From the NCBI RefSeq assembly GCF_900128725.1, contig NZ_LT667500.1, positions 310,001-374,000 on the forward strand: a stretch of 64,000 bases of DNA. Reading direction: 5' to 3'. Of the stretch, positions 1 through 7,870 are shown in pieces (the stretch's first letter is position 1; each line of letters begins with the position of its first letter). Source of the stretch: Buchnera aphidicola (GTDB lineage: Bacteria; Pseudomonadota; Gammaproteobacteria; Enterobacterales; Enterobacteriaceae). The notes beneath the pieces were generated by a model, which had not been told where the DNA came from, made no database searches, and saw only the letters and a list, made by a program, of their open reading frames with translations. Made by a program: the position numbers and the translations under genes.

Positions 1-189
1 TTTTTTGAAATCCATATTTCTAATATTTTTTCTAGAGAAGAGTTTCGATCACACTCTTGGATATCTGATATAGCAAATGGTATTATATCCGGATTTGGAA
101 CCGATGGATATATTTGGGCATTAAATAGTGCAGTTAGTTATGTATTAAAAAAACAAAACTTCAAAAAAAAATCAAACAGTAATTCATAA
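1..189 (+). CDS. aroQ: 3-dehydroquinate dehydratase type II, C-terminal end (partial)
   Basis: The frame is open from base 1 to the TAA at 187-189 and gives the last 62 residues of a type II dehydroquinase, which dehydrates 3-dehydroquinate to 3-dehydroshikimate in the cytoplasmic shikimate pathway. The family signature is plain: an EIHISN segment with the substrate-binding His, then SREEFR, then [10 protein letters not shown] and GFGTDGY close to the C-terminus. The 5' part lies outside the window. A working shikimate pathway fits a symbiont that makes aromatic amino acids for its host (inference). In E. coli accBC follows aroQ; here no gene follows for 470 bases. Identification is by recalled family motifs. 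Confidence 0.88.
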   Translation, partial: FFEIHISNIFSREEFRSHSWISDIANGIISGFGTDGYIWALNSAVSYVLKKQNFKKKSNSNS

Positions 190-662
190 AACGCACATGC
201 AGTTTTATACTTTTATTTATTTAAAAAACCCATTTTCTTGTTTTAATGCTTCTTAGTTACTAATGCTCAACACAATAAAAACCTGAGTATCATTGGATTA
301 AGTATATTATTGAACATCATCCAATAAAATTTTCCGTTTTTCGGGTAAAATACTATATATAAATTATTTTACTTATTTGATAACAATTAAAGAAAATAAT
401 TTCTTAAAAAAAAGATGTATCCAATGAAGAAAATATAAAAACTCTCTTTATTGAAAGAAAATTGAAGCTAAAGAACAAGCCGTATTTTTATTTTAAAGTA
501 ACATATTTTGGCTTCATCAATAGAAATACAATTATTAAAAATTAATATATAAAAAATTTTACTACTAAAAAAATCAGTTTTTTTAAATCTTTTTTATTAT
601 AACATATATAATAAAAAAGATGCATGTAAAACTAATGATTGAAGTAATCACTACTCACTTCA
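190..662. other. gene-free stretch between aroQ and rluD
   Basis: I see no credible coding region on either strand across about 470 bases. ATTGGAT at 292-298 can pair with ATCCAAT at 319-325, and TGAAGT at 640-645 with ACTTCA at 657-662 just past the rluD stop. Either could be a weak 3'-end hairpin, but neither is followed closely by a T run. In E. coli accBC would lie here. Confidence 0.5.
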
Positions 663-1630
663 TTATTTCATATCTTCTTCATATAAACAATGAATTAACG
701 CAACCATATCACTTGGGGGACCGGCTACCCAATTTCGCATCAAACCTCTAGATGGATATATGAAAGTTAACCTTCTTGCATGTAACGCTGGTCTAAACCA
801 ACCGAATAATATTTTATGTAACCTATTAGTAGAGGAACATAAAAGTCGCGCTCTAAAACCTGGATCGTATACTTGATCGCCTAAAACAGGATGAGAAATA
901 GATGAAAAATGTACTCTAATCTGATGCGTTCTACCTGTTTCTAATCGTACTCGCAAATATGTACAGTGCCGAAATATAGCTATCACTTGATAACGAGTAA
1001 TAGATTCTTTTCCTCCTGCGCTTACCATCATTTTAGTACGGCGGAATATATGGCGTTTAATGGGTCGATTAATTTCTCCGTCTCGTTCAATCCGACCAAC
1101 TACGATAACATCGTATTCTTTAATAATTTTACGAGTTTTAAATAAATCTAAAAGATACTGATATGCCGCTATTTTCTTTGCTATCACCAATAAGCCTGTT
1201 GTATGTCGATCTAATCGATGAACAATTCCAGCTCTAGGTAAATTAATACTTTCTTTATAATGATAAATTAAAGAATTAAACAACGTACCAGAGGTATGCC
1301 CGTAACCTAAATGAACTACTAAATCATAAGGTTTATTAATAATAAGGATATCTGAATCTTCAAAAATAATATTCAAAGGTATATTTTCTTCTTTAAATTC
1401 AATACAAGTATTTATGTCTTGAATATATAAACAAATTTTATCATTTAAAAAAACTTTTTTTTTGGAATCCGTATAGTTTTTTTATTAATAGAAACATATC
1501 CTGATAAAATTAATTTTTTAACCATAGATCGGGATATCTCATTAACTTGAGAAACGATAATTTTATCTAATCGAATAGCTGATAATTGCTGCATTGAAAC
1601 CGTGAATTTAATTATTTTTCTGTTAGACAT
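663..1630 (-). pseudogene. rluD: 23S rRNA pseudouridine synthase RluD, split by a poly(A) frameshift
   Basis: RluD makes pseudouridines in helix 69 of 23S rRNA. The N-terminal S4-like RNA-binding part (ATG at 1630, residues 1-61) and the catalytic part lie in different frames. The first frame reaches TAA at 1446-1448, right after a run of nine A and seven T. One extra A at 1455-1463 joins the frames through VFLNDKICLYIQDI into NIIFEDSDILIINKP, with no gap relative to E. coli RluD. The joined protein is 322 residues (E. coli 326) and keeps the catalytic Asp in HRLDRHTTGL and the LETGRTHQIR motif. The gene diverges from alaS. It may be a recent pseudogene, a gene rescued by transcriptional slippage, or a sequencing undercall; intact motifs on both sides argue for continued selection. 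Confidence 0.85.
1455..1463 (-). repeat. poly(A)9 frameshift tract in rluD
   Basis: This is a run of nine T on the plus strand, nine A in the rluD mRNA. The frame entering it reads CCA AAA AAA AAG and stops three codons later. Ten A would give a continuous rluD frame. Confidence 0.8.
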
Positions 1631-1916
1631 ATAATTCTCATTAATTTCTTATTTTTCTTCCGACGAATTCAAAATGAATAAAGATTCTAAGTATTGATCA
1701 AAAAAAACTATTTTTTAACTTATAAAAAATCTCTGAAAATTTAGTAAAAAAATTAAGTTATAAGCAAAAAATCCAATGATAAACAGCATATAAATTAAAA
1801 TCTATTATATATTCTTTTCAAATTATAAATATAATGTAAAAAATATATAATTCAAAAAAAAATAGATTTTAATATTATATAATTCTATTCTTTAAATATC
1901 AAGAGACGTTAAATAT

Positions 1917-4571
1917 ATGAAAACAGATGAATTGCGAACCATGTTTTTGCGTTTTTTTCAAGAAAAAAATCATAAAATTATTCCAAGCAGCTCTTTGGCG
2001 GCTCAAGACAACGATACGCTATTATTTACTAACGCCGGAATGAATCAATTTAAAAAAATATATTTAGGATATAAAAAAAATCATCAACCGTCTATGACTA
2101 GTGCTCAATATTGTGTACGAACAGGAGGAAAGCACGATGATTTAAAAAAAGTAGGATATACACCTTATCACCATACGTTATTCGAAATGTTAGGAAATTT
2201 TAGTTTTGGTGAATATTTTAAAGAAAAAGCTATTACTTATGCATGGGAGTTTTTAACACACAAAAAATGGTTGCATTTATCTAAAAAAAAAATATGGATT
2301 ACATATTATTATAATGACGAAGAAACAAAAAAAATTTGGTTAGACGTTATTAGTCTTCCACCAAACCGGCTAATCGCAATATATGATAAAGACAAAATAG
2401 AGAATAATTCTGATAACTTTTGGAATATGGGCGATTCTGGTCCTTGTGGCCCGTGTACAGAAATTTTCTATGAACAAAACCTAAAAAAAGAAACTAAACC
2501 ATTCATAATGAATGCTAGGAAACTAAAAAAATACTGTGTAGAAATTTGGAATTTAGTATTTATGCAGTTTAACCAAATTGAACCTGGTAAAATAGTAAAA
2601 CTACCCATTCCATCAATAGATACTGGAATGGGATTAGAGCGTATTGCTGCCATTCTTCAAAAAGTAAAATCAAGTTATGAAATAGATACTTTTGTTGACT
2701 TAATTGAGATAATTAAAAAAAAACTCAATATAAAAAAAAATAATAAAACTACCTTGAGAGTTATTTCAGATCATATCCGCGCGTCTACTTGTATGATCGC
2801 AGAAAATATTCGCCCCGGAAACGAAGGAAGAGGTTATGTGTTAAGAAGAATTATTAGACGAGCACTATGTCATGGATACTTTGCCGGATTACATTATCCT
2901 TTTTTTTATAAATTATCTACAGCTGTAATGCATAGTATGCAAAAAATTAATACTGACTTTAATATTTACAAAAAAATAGATATCATTAAAAAAATTTTAT
3001 TTTCTGAAGAACATCAATTTCATTTAACATTAAAAAATGGGATAAATCGTCTAGGGGAAGAGATTAAAAAAAATAAAAATAATGAATTATATGCAAATCA
3101 AATATTATACTTGTACGATACATTTGGACTGCCGATTGAAATAACTCAAGATATTTGCAAAGAAAAAAATATTTTCATTGATGTAAATCAATTAAATAAA
3201 ATTTTGAACCTTAAAAAAAGAAAAGAAAAAAAAAATATTAAAAATTCATCTTTAATGTTTATTACTAAAAAGTCTATCTTTGATGGTTACCATGAATACA
3301 CTCAACCCTCTAAAATCATTCAAATTATATCTAATAATAAAAAAACAGATCAATTATCCATAGGGCAAAACGGAATCCTAGTATTAGAAATAACGCCTTT
3401 TTACGGCGAATCTAGCGGACAAATAGGAGATTCTGGAGAAATTATAAGCAATAACGGCGCTTTTATCGTAACAAACACACAAAGATATGGCTACTATATC
3501 GCTCATATAGGGTTTATGAAATGCGGCACAATGTTTGTACATGATATTATCATGGCTAACATTAATGTAAAAAAAAGAAAAAAAATACAATCTAATCATA
3601 CGGCTACACATTTATTAAACTCTGCTCTAAGAAATAAATTTGGAGTTAATATACGGCAAAAAGGATCTTTTATAAGCGATAAATATTTAAGATTTGATTT
3701 TAACTGTGAGGAATCTATTACCGAACAAGATATTGGTGACTTAGAAAAAGAAGTGAATGATAAAATCCACAAAACTATGTTTATAAACACGCTATATACC
3801 TCTTTTGAAAAAGCAAAAAAATATAATGCTATATTCTTAAAAAAAAGAAAATACAAAAATACAGTTCGTATAGTTGATATAAATAACTATTCTATTGAAA
3901 TGTGTAACGGAACTCATCATACAAATACCGGTAAAATTGGATGTTTTAAAATTATTTCATACGCTAGTATTGGAAACAAAATAAAACGTATTATTGCAAT
4001 AACAGGCTTACAAGTAATTAAATTCTTAGAAAAAAAAATAAAACAAGAAAAAAAAATAGAAGGTCTACTTAAGACAAAAGAAAATAATACTTATAAAGTA
4101 GTAAAAAAATTATTTACCAAAATCAATAAAATTAATCAAGAAAATATAAAATTAAAAAATACAAATACTATACATATTGCTAAACATTTAATACCCAAAG
4201 CGAATGTTATCAATCAGATATCTCTTATTATACAGCCTATAGATCAAACTAACCAAAAAATACTCAGAAATATATCTGACATTATCAAAAAAGAACTACA
4301 ACATACAGTTATTATACTAATTAGTAATAATACCCTTAACAATCAAAAAATAACGTTTTTTATTAGCGTTACAAAGAATATAACTAACAGTTTAAATGCA
4401 TTAGATATAATGAATATTATATTTTTTACCCTACCTGGAAAAGGAGGCGGAAAAAAAAATATGGCCGCAGGAAAATTAACTCAAACTAGAATTACATTAA
4501 AAAAAATCAAAGAGCTTGAGTGTAAAATTATAAAATATATAAAAAGAAAAACAGCTAACAAAAGTTTATAA
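1917..4571 (+). CDS. alaS: alanyl-tRNA synthetase
   Basis: Charges tRNA-Ala with alanine. The length of 884 residues compares with 876 in E. coli. The class II aminoacylation core shows near the N-terminus (residues 70-100, YHHTLFEMLGNFSFGEYF; GDSGPCGPC near 180). The editing domain carries the zinc-site HTATH motif (about residue 562) and the CNGTHH motif (about residue 663). The C-terminal domain ends with the glycine-rich PGKGGGKKNMAAGKL segment. The ATG at 1917 gives an E. coli-like N-terminus (MKTDELRTMFLRFF). A TATAAT-like hexamer at 1878-1883 could be its -10 element. csrA follows after 87 bases as in E. coli. The middle is lysine- and asparagine-rich, as expected from AT pressure. Confidence 0.97.
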   Translation: MKTDELRTMFLRFFQEKNHKIIPSSSLAAQDNDTLLFTNAGMNQFKKIYLGYKKNHQPSMTSAQYCVRTGGKHDDLKKVGYTPYHHTLFEMLGNFSFGEYFKEKAITYAWEFLTHKKWLHLSKKKIWITYYYNDEETKKIWLDVISLPPNRLIAIYDKDKIENNSDNFWNMGDSGPCGPCTEIFYEQNLKKETKPFIMNARKLKKYCVEIWNLVFMQFNQIEPGKIVKLPIPSIDTGMGLERIAAILQKVKSSYEIDTFVDLIEIIKKKLNIKKNNKTTLRVISDHIRASTCMIAENIRPGNEGRGYVLRRIIRRALCHGYFAGLHYPFFYKLSTAVMHSMQKINTDFNIYKKIDIIKKILFSEEHQFHLTLKNGINRLGEEIKKNKNNELYANQILYLYDTFGLPIEITQDICKEKNIFIDVNQLNKILNLKKRKEKKNIKNSSLMFITKKSIFDGYHEYTQPSKIIQIISNNKKTDQLSIGQNGILVLEITPFYGESSGQIGDSGEIISNNGAFIVTNTQRYGYYIAHIGFMKCGTMFVHDIIMANINVKKRKKIQSNHTATHLLNSALRNKFGVNIRQKGSFISDKYLRFDFNCEESITEQDIGDLEKEVNDKIHKTMFINTLYTSFEKAKKYNAIFLKKRKYKNTVRIVDINNYSIEMCNGTHHTNTGKIGCFKIISYASIGNKIKRIIAITGLQVIKFLEKKIKQEKKIEGLLKTKENNTYKVVKKLFTKINKINQENIKLKNTNTIHIAKHLIPKANVINQISLIIQPIDQTNQKILRNISDIIKKELQHTVIILISNNTLNNQKITFFISVTKNITNSLNALDIMNIIFFTLPGKGGGKKNMAAGKLTQTRITLKKIKELECKIIKYIKRKTANKSL

Positions 4572-4658
4572 GTTTTTTATACTAACAGATTAATGTCATC
4601 TAATTAATTTCTTCAAAATATACAAAAATATATATTTATTTTTAAAAGGAATCAAGAA

Positions 4659-4865
4659 ATGCTTATTTTAACTCGTCGAACTGGCGAAAAAGTAATAATC
4701 GACGATGAAATAACAGTAACAATTTTAGGAATAAAAGGAAATCAAGTGCGCATAGGAATTAATGCTCCAAGAAAAATATCTATACATAGAGAAGAAGTAT
4801 TCACTAAAATCCGAATGGAGGAAGCCATGTCAGGATATGTTCCTATAAAAAAAATAATTTTATAA
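4659..4865 (+). CDS. csrA: carbon storage regulator CsrA
   Basis: A small RNA-binding post-transcriptional regulator that binds GGA motifs in mRNA leaders. The 68-residue product begins [16 protein letters not shown] and keeps the core [14 protein letters not shown] followed by the IHREEV strand, so it aligns almost fully with the 61-residue E. coli protein and has a short extra tail. A good ribosome-binding site (AAGGA, about eight bases upstream) supports the ATG. It lies after alaS and before tRNA-Ser, the E. coli order. A retained translational regulator in a genome with few regulators is notable. I found none of its small-RNA antagonists in this window. Confidence 0.96.
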   Translation: MLILTRRTGEKVIIDDEITVTILGIKGNQVRIGINAPRKISIHREEVFTKIRMEEAMSGYVPIKKIIL

Positions 4866-5088
4866 TACTATTTTTATTTATAAAAGTATTCGCGTGCATC
4901 GTTCCGTATAATATAAATGAAAAAAAAAATTAAATAAATAAAGTCACTATTAACGCATGAAGTATATTTACACGAAGCTTTTTTTTAAAAAACTATTTTA
5001 TAATCCAGAAAATTTAATTTAATTAATTATATAAAAAATAATATGATTAACATGTATATTATGTTAACATATTTAATATCAATATATT

Positions 5089-5176
5089 GGTGAGGTGGCC
5101 GAGTGGTTTAAGGCGCTCCCCTGCTAAAGGAGTATGTATTTATTATGCATCGAGGGTTCAAATCCCTCTCTCACCA
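5089..5176 (+). tRNA. serV: tRNA-Ser (anticodon GCU)
   Basis: The acceptor stem GGTGAGG pairs with TCTCACC. The anticodon loop reads CTGCTAA with GCT as anticodon, a long variable arm follows, and the T arm is GAGGG-TTCAAAT-CCCTC. It closely matches E. coli serV in sequence and location (csrA-serV-argV). The base pair next to the anticodon loop is C-A rather than C-G. The discriminator is A, and CCA is not encoded. Confidence 0.95.
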
Positions 5177-5281
5177 AAATAATACTTTTTATGCATCCGT
5201 AGCTTAGTTGGATAGAGCACTCGGCTACGAACCGAGAGGTTGAAGGTTCGAATCCTTCCGGATGCATAAAAAGTATTATTT
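5177..5281. repeat. 23-bp perfect inverted repeat enclosing tRNA-Arg
   Basis: Bases 5177-5199 and 5259-5281 are exact reverse complements over 23 positions. Seven pairs are the tRNA acceptor stem and 16 lie outside the mature tRNA (AATACTTTTTAT on the 5' side, ATAAAAAGTATT on the 3' side). In the precursor RNA the acceptor stem could therefore continue as a long duplex. The 5' arm begins one base after the tRNA-Ser discriminator. Confidence 0.9.
5193..5266 (+). tRNA. argV: tRNA-Arg (anticodon ACG)
   Basis: A 74-base cloverleaf: acceptor GCATCCG with CGGATGC, anticodon stem CTCGG/CCGAG with ACG, T arm GAAGG-TTCGAAT-CCTTC. The ACG anticodon normally needs TadA to convert A34 to inosine so that it reads CGU, CGC and CGA. 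CCA is not encoded. The acceptor stem is extended outward by a long perfect inverted repeat (5177-5281), and tRNA-Ser ends 16 bases upstream. Confidence 0.96.
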
Positions 5282-5332
5282 AAAGTATTTATAAATCCTC
5301 TAAATAAAAACCAAAAACAGGCTCGTAGCATT

Positions 5333-6076
5333 GTGTATATACCTAGAATTTTTTTAAATAAAAAAATCAATATTCACGAAAAAATCGAATTAAACACACT
5401 AACCTTTCACTATTGTATTCACGTAATTAGATTAAAGATTGGAAATATAGTACATATATTTAATAATACAAATTATATATTTATTTCTACGATTATAAAT
5501 ATTAAAAAAAATTCTATTCTCGTTCAAATAAAAGAAAAAAAACAAGATAACCGAGAATCGAAATTAAATATTCATCTAGGTCAAACTATATCCAAACGAA
5601 TGAACATGACACTTGAAAAATCTGTCGAATTAGGAGTTAATAGTATTACACCTATCATTCCTAATCAAAAAAACCGTATTAATGAATTAAAAAAAAAGAT
5701 TAATCAAAAAATTTTACATTGGAAAAAAATTATTATTGCAGCATGCTCTCAGTCAAAAAGAAACATCGTTCCTACCTTAGGCTCGGCGCAAACATTAAGT
5801 GAATGGTGCCAACAAATACCTAGAAACTCTACTAAGATAATATTTACCCTAAAAGCTAAAAAAAGTATATATCATGTTCCGAGTCACTATAAAAATATTT
5901 ATATATTAATAGGAAAAGAAACGGGATTTACCAATCCAGATATACAACTAGCTAAAGAAAAAAATTTTTTAAGTATTTCATTAGGACCAAGAGTTTTAAG
6001 AACAGAAACATCCAGTATAGTCGCTATAGCGGCCCTAGAAACACATTTAGGCAAAAAAACGAAAAAAAATAATTAA
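5333..6076 (+). CDS. rsmE: 16S rRNA m3U1498 methyltransferase RsmE
   Basis: Methylates U1498 of 16S rRNA using S-adenosylmethionine (SPOUT family). The length of 247 residues matches E. coli (243). The GTG at 5333 is chosen as start because MYIPRIF aligns with the E. coli N-terminus. A PUA-like N-terminal domain is followed by the SPOUT domain with HLGQTISK, KSVELGV, ACSQSKRN and the C-terminal LGPRVLRTETS knot. Oddly, the usual GPEGG loop before the knot reads GKETG near residue 200, which touches the cofactor site. The gene converges on zapA with 47 bases between them. Confidence 0.93.
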   Translation: MYIPRIFLNKKINIHEKIELNTLTFHYCIHVIRLKIGNIVHIFNNTNYIFISTIINIKKNSILVQIKEKKQDNRESKLNIHLGQTISKRMNMTLEKSVELGVNSITPIIPNQKNRINELKKKINQKILHWKKIIIAACSQSKRNIVPTLGSAQTLSEWCQQIPRNSTKIIFTLKAKKSIYHVPSHYKNIYILIGKETGFTNPDIQLAKEKNFLSISLGPRVLRTETSSIVAIAALETHLGKKTKKNN

Positions 6077-6123
6077 CAATTATATTTATACACCAATCTC
6101 AACAAGACAAGATTATTGATGCA

Positions 6124-6417
6124 TTATTCACGAGAAAGAGCTAAATCCAACATTTCATTTAGCGCTAACATTCGAGCTTTCATGTGCTGAACGCAATGAG
6201 CAGATTTTTGTTTTTCTAGCTCTAACTCATAACAAAGATTTAATGCTGTAATAAAAATTAATTGTTCAATATTAGATACACTAGTTTTTTCTTTTAGGCG
6301 CTCTAAACGTTTATTTAAAATATTTGCTACATAATATAACTCTGAAGAGCTTTTGTCTGGACATCTAACCTTAATGCAACGCCCAAAAACTTCTATATCA
6401 ATAGATTTTAAAGACAT
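6124..6417 (-). CDS. zapA: cell division protein ZapA
   Basis: A small Z-ring-associated protein that bundles FtsZ filaments. The 97 residues align along the E. coli protein (109): IDIEVFGRCIKVRCP at the N-terminus, then NKRLERLKEKTSVSNIEQLIF, then a helical coiled-coil region. Only the C-terminal tail is shorter. In E. coli the 6S RNA gene follows zapA; here the next gene on this strand is rpiA, 87 bases upstream, so there is no room for 6S RNA on that side. Confidence 0.93.
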   Translation of the reverse strand: MSLKSIDIEVFGRCIKVRCPDKSSSELYYVANILNKRLERLKEKTSVSNIEQLIFITALNLCYELELEKQKSAHCVQHMKARMLALNEMLDLALSRE

Positions 6418-6504
6418 ACGTGTTCTCTATAAATAATTCATTTTAAAAAATGAATATTAATCAAATATTCGAAAATATATAAACTACAAAAATAACGTAA
6501 ATAA

Positions 6505-7158
6505 TTATACAAATACTTCCTTAATCTCGTTCGTATAACTTATTAAGAGAATATCTGCTTTTCTAATGCTAAACAATCCTACCGTTACTACTCCCGGAAT
6601 ATTATTAATCATTTTTTCTAAAAAAATAGAATTTTTTATATATAATCCATATATATCAATAATATAATTTCTATTGTCCGTAATAAAGTTTTTTCTATAT
6701 TTTGGAACGCCCCCTAGTTTTATAATCTCTCTAGATACTGAATTTAAAGACATAGGTATTACTTCAACCGGAAGAGGGAAAAATTTGAATTTTTTTACAT
6801 ATTTAGAGTAATCAATAATACATAAAAATTTTTTTGCAACTGAAGCAATAATTTTCTCTCTAGTTAATGCTCCACCACCCCCTTTTATCATCTCCATAGA
6901 AAAATTGACTTGATCTGCACTATCAATATATATATCTAAGGAATTTAAGGTATTTAAATCAACTATTGGAATATTAAAACGATTTAACCATTTTTCTGAT
7001 TGGGAAGAACTAGATACCACGCCCTTAATATGATTTGCTACTGTAGATAAAGCCTCAATAAAAAATTTTATTGTTGATCCAGACCCAATCCCGATAATAG
7101 AATTTTTAGGAACATATGATAAAGCAAATTGAGCTACAGATTTTTTTAATATATCCAA
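6505..7158 (-). CDS. rpiA: ribose-5-phosphate isomerase A
   Basis: Interconverts ribose 5-phosphate and ribulose 5-phosphate in the pentose phosphate pathway. I place the start at a TTG (7156-7158): it gives DILKKSVAQFALSYV, matching the E. coli N-terminus, and GGAGAG lies about eight bases upstream. The in-frame ATG at 7194 would add 12 unmatched residues. The result is 217 residues (E. coli 219). The phosphate-binding GIGSGST, the DSADQVN segment with the active-site Asp pair, KGGGGALTREK with the catalytic Lys and IPGVVTVGLF are all present. It lies upstream of zapA on the same strand. Confidence 0.94.
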   Translation of the reverse strand: MDILKKSVAQFALSYVPKNSIIGIGSGSTIKFFIEALSTVANHIKGVVSSSSQSEKWLNRFNIPIVDLNTLNSLDIYIDSADQVNFSMEMIKGGGGALTREKIIASVAKKFLCIIDYSKYVKKFKFFPLPVEVIPMSLNSVSREIIKLGGVPKYRKNFITDNRNYIIDIYGLYIKNSIFLEKMINNIPGVVTVGLFSIRKADILLISYTNEIKEVFV

Positions 7159-7389
7159 AATATTCTCTCCAGAATATATTAATATTAATATCAAAATATT
7201 ACTAAGTACAAATAGAAGCTATCCCTGAATAATAAAAGAAATACAAAGCCCTAAATAAAATTCAAAATTGAGTAATTATACAAAAAAATATCTTTTTAAC
7301 AATTAAGCGTGAGCTTATATATAGATATATAAAATCAATATAAATAAAGAAAATGTGATTAATTCAATTTATTAAAAAAAATATTGTTT

Positions 7390-7461
7390 CTGGGGTACCT
7401 GGATTCGAACCAGGGATGCCGGTATCAAAAACCGGTGCCGTAACCTCTTGGCTATACCCCA
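7390..7461 (-). tRNA. glnU: tRNA-Gln (anticodon UUG)
   Basis: The cloverleaf starts TGGGGTA and ends TACCCCA plus discriminator G. The anticodon stem CCGGT/ACCGG holds TTTTGAT with TTG, and the T arm is CCTGG-TTCGAAT-CCAGG. It is nearly identical to E. coli glnU. It is the last of three tRNA genes in the order Met-Leu-Gln, as in the E. coli metT-leuW-glnU cluster. CCA is not encoded. Confidence 0.96.
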
Positions 7462-7512
7462 ATACATATGTTATTATGAATAAAAATTTTTATTAATAAT
7501 AACCTAAAATTT

Positions 7513-7594
7513 TACGGAAGGCGAGACTTGAACTCGCAAACTTTTCAGTGCCAGAACCTAAATCTGGTGCGTCTACCATTTTCGCCACTCCCGC
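7513..7594 (-). tRNA. leuW: tRNA-Leu (anticodon UAG)
   Basis: An 82-base class II tRNA: acceptor GCGGGAG with CTTCCGT (two G-U pairs), anticodon stem CCAGA/TCTGG with TAG, a variable arm, and T arm GCGAG-TTCAAGT-CTCGC. It matches E. coli leuW in length and most bases. It lies between tRNA-Met and tRNA-Gln. CCA is not encoded. Confidence 0.95.
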
Positions 7595-7619
7595 AAAAAA
7601 CTATTTAATAAATTTTTCT

Positions 7620-7693
7620 TGGCTACAACGAGAATCGAACTCGTGACCTCAGCGTTATGAGTGCTGCGCTCTAACCGACTGAGCTATATAGCC
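7620..7693 (-). tRNA. metT: elongator tRNA-Met (anticodon CAU)
   Basis: A 74-base cloverleaf with acceptor GGCTATA and TGTAGCC, anticodon loop CTCATAA, and T arm CGAG-TTCGATT-CTCG. The sequence resembles E. coli metT rather than the lysidine-modified tRNA-Ile2, and it lacks the three G-C anticodon-stem pairs of initiators. It is first in the Met-Leu-Gln trio. CCA is not encoded. Confidence 0.93.
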
Positions 7694-7870
7694 TGTTATT
7701 TTGTTTAAAAAATAATATTTAGATATTAATTCTACACAAATAAAGCAATTATTACAATCAAAATATATATAAATAAAAATATTTTTACAATGAAAATAAT
7801 CATTATATTTAATATTGTAAAATTTCATGAAAATTAAAATACAAATTAATCAAAAAAATATGGAGTAATA

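Noticed and set aside
1797-1870. Ten-base inverted repeat (AAAATCTATT / AATAGATTTT) between rluD and alaS
   Set aside because: Spaced by more than 50 bases and purely AT-rich; likely chance in this composition.
7620-7693. tRNA-Ile2 (lysidine) reading of the CAU tRNA
   Set aside because: The sequence and the Met-Leu-Gln order match metT, and the acceptor stem is that of elongator tRNA-Met.
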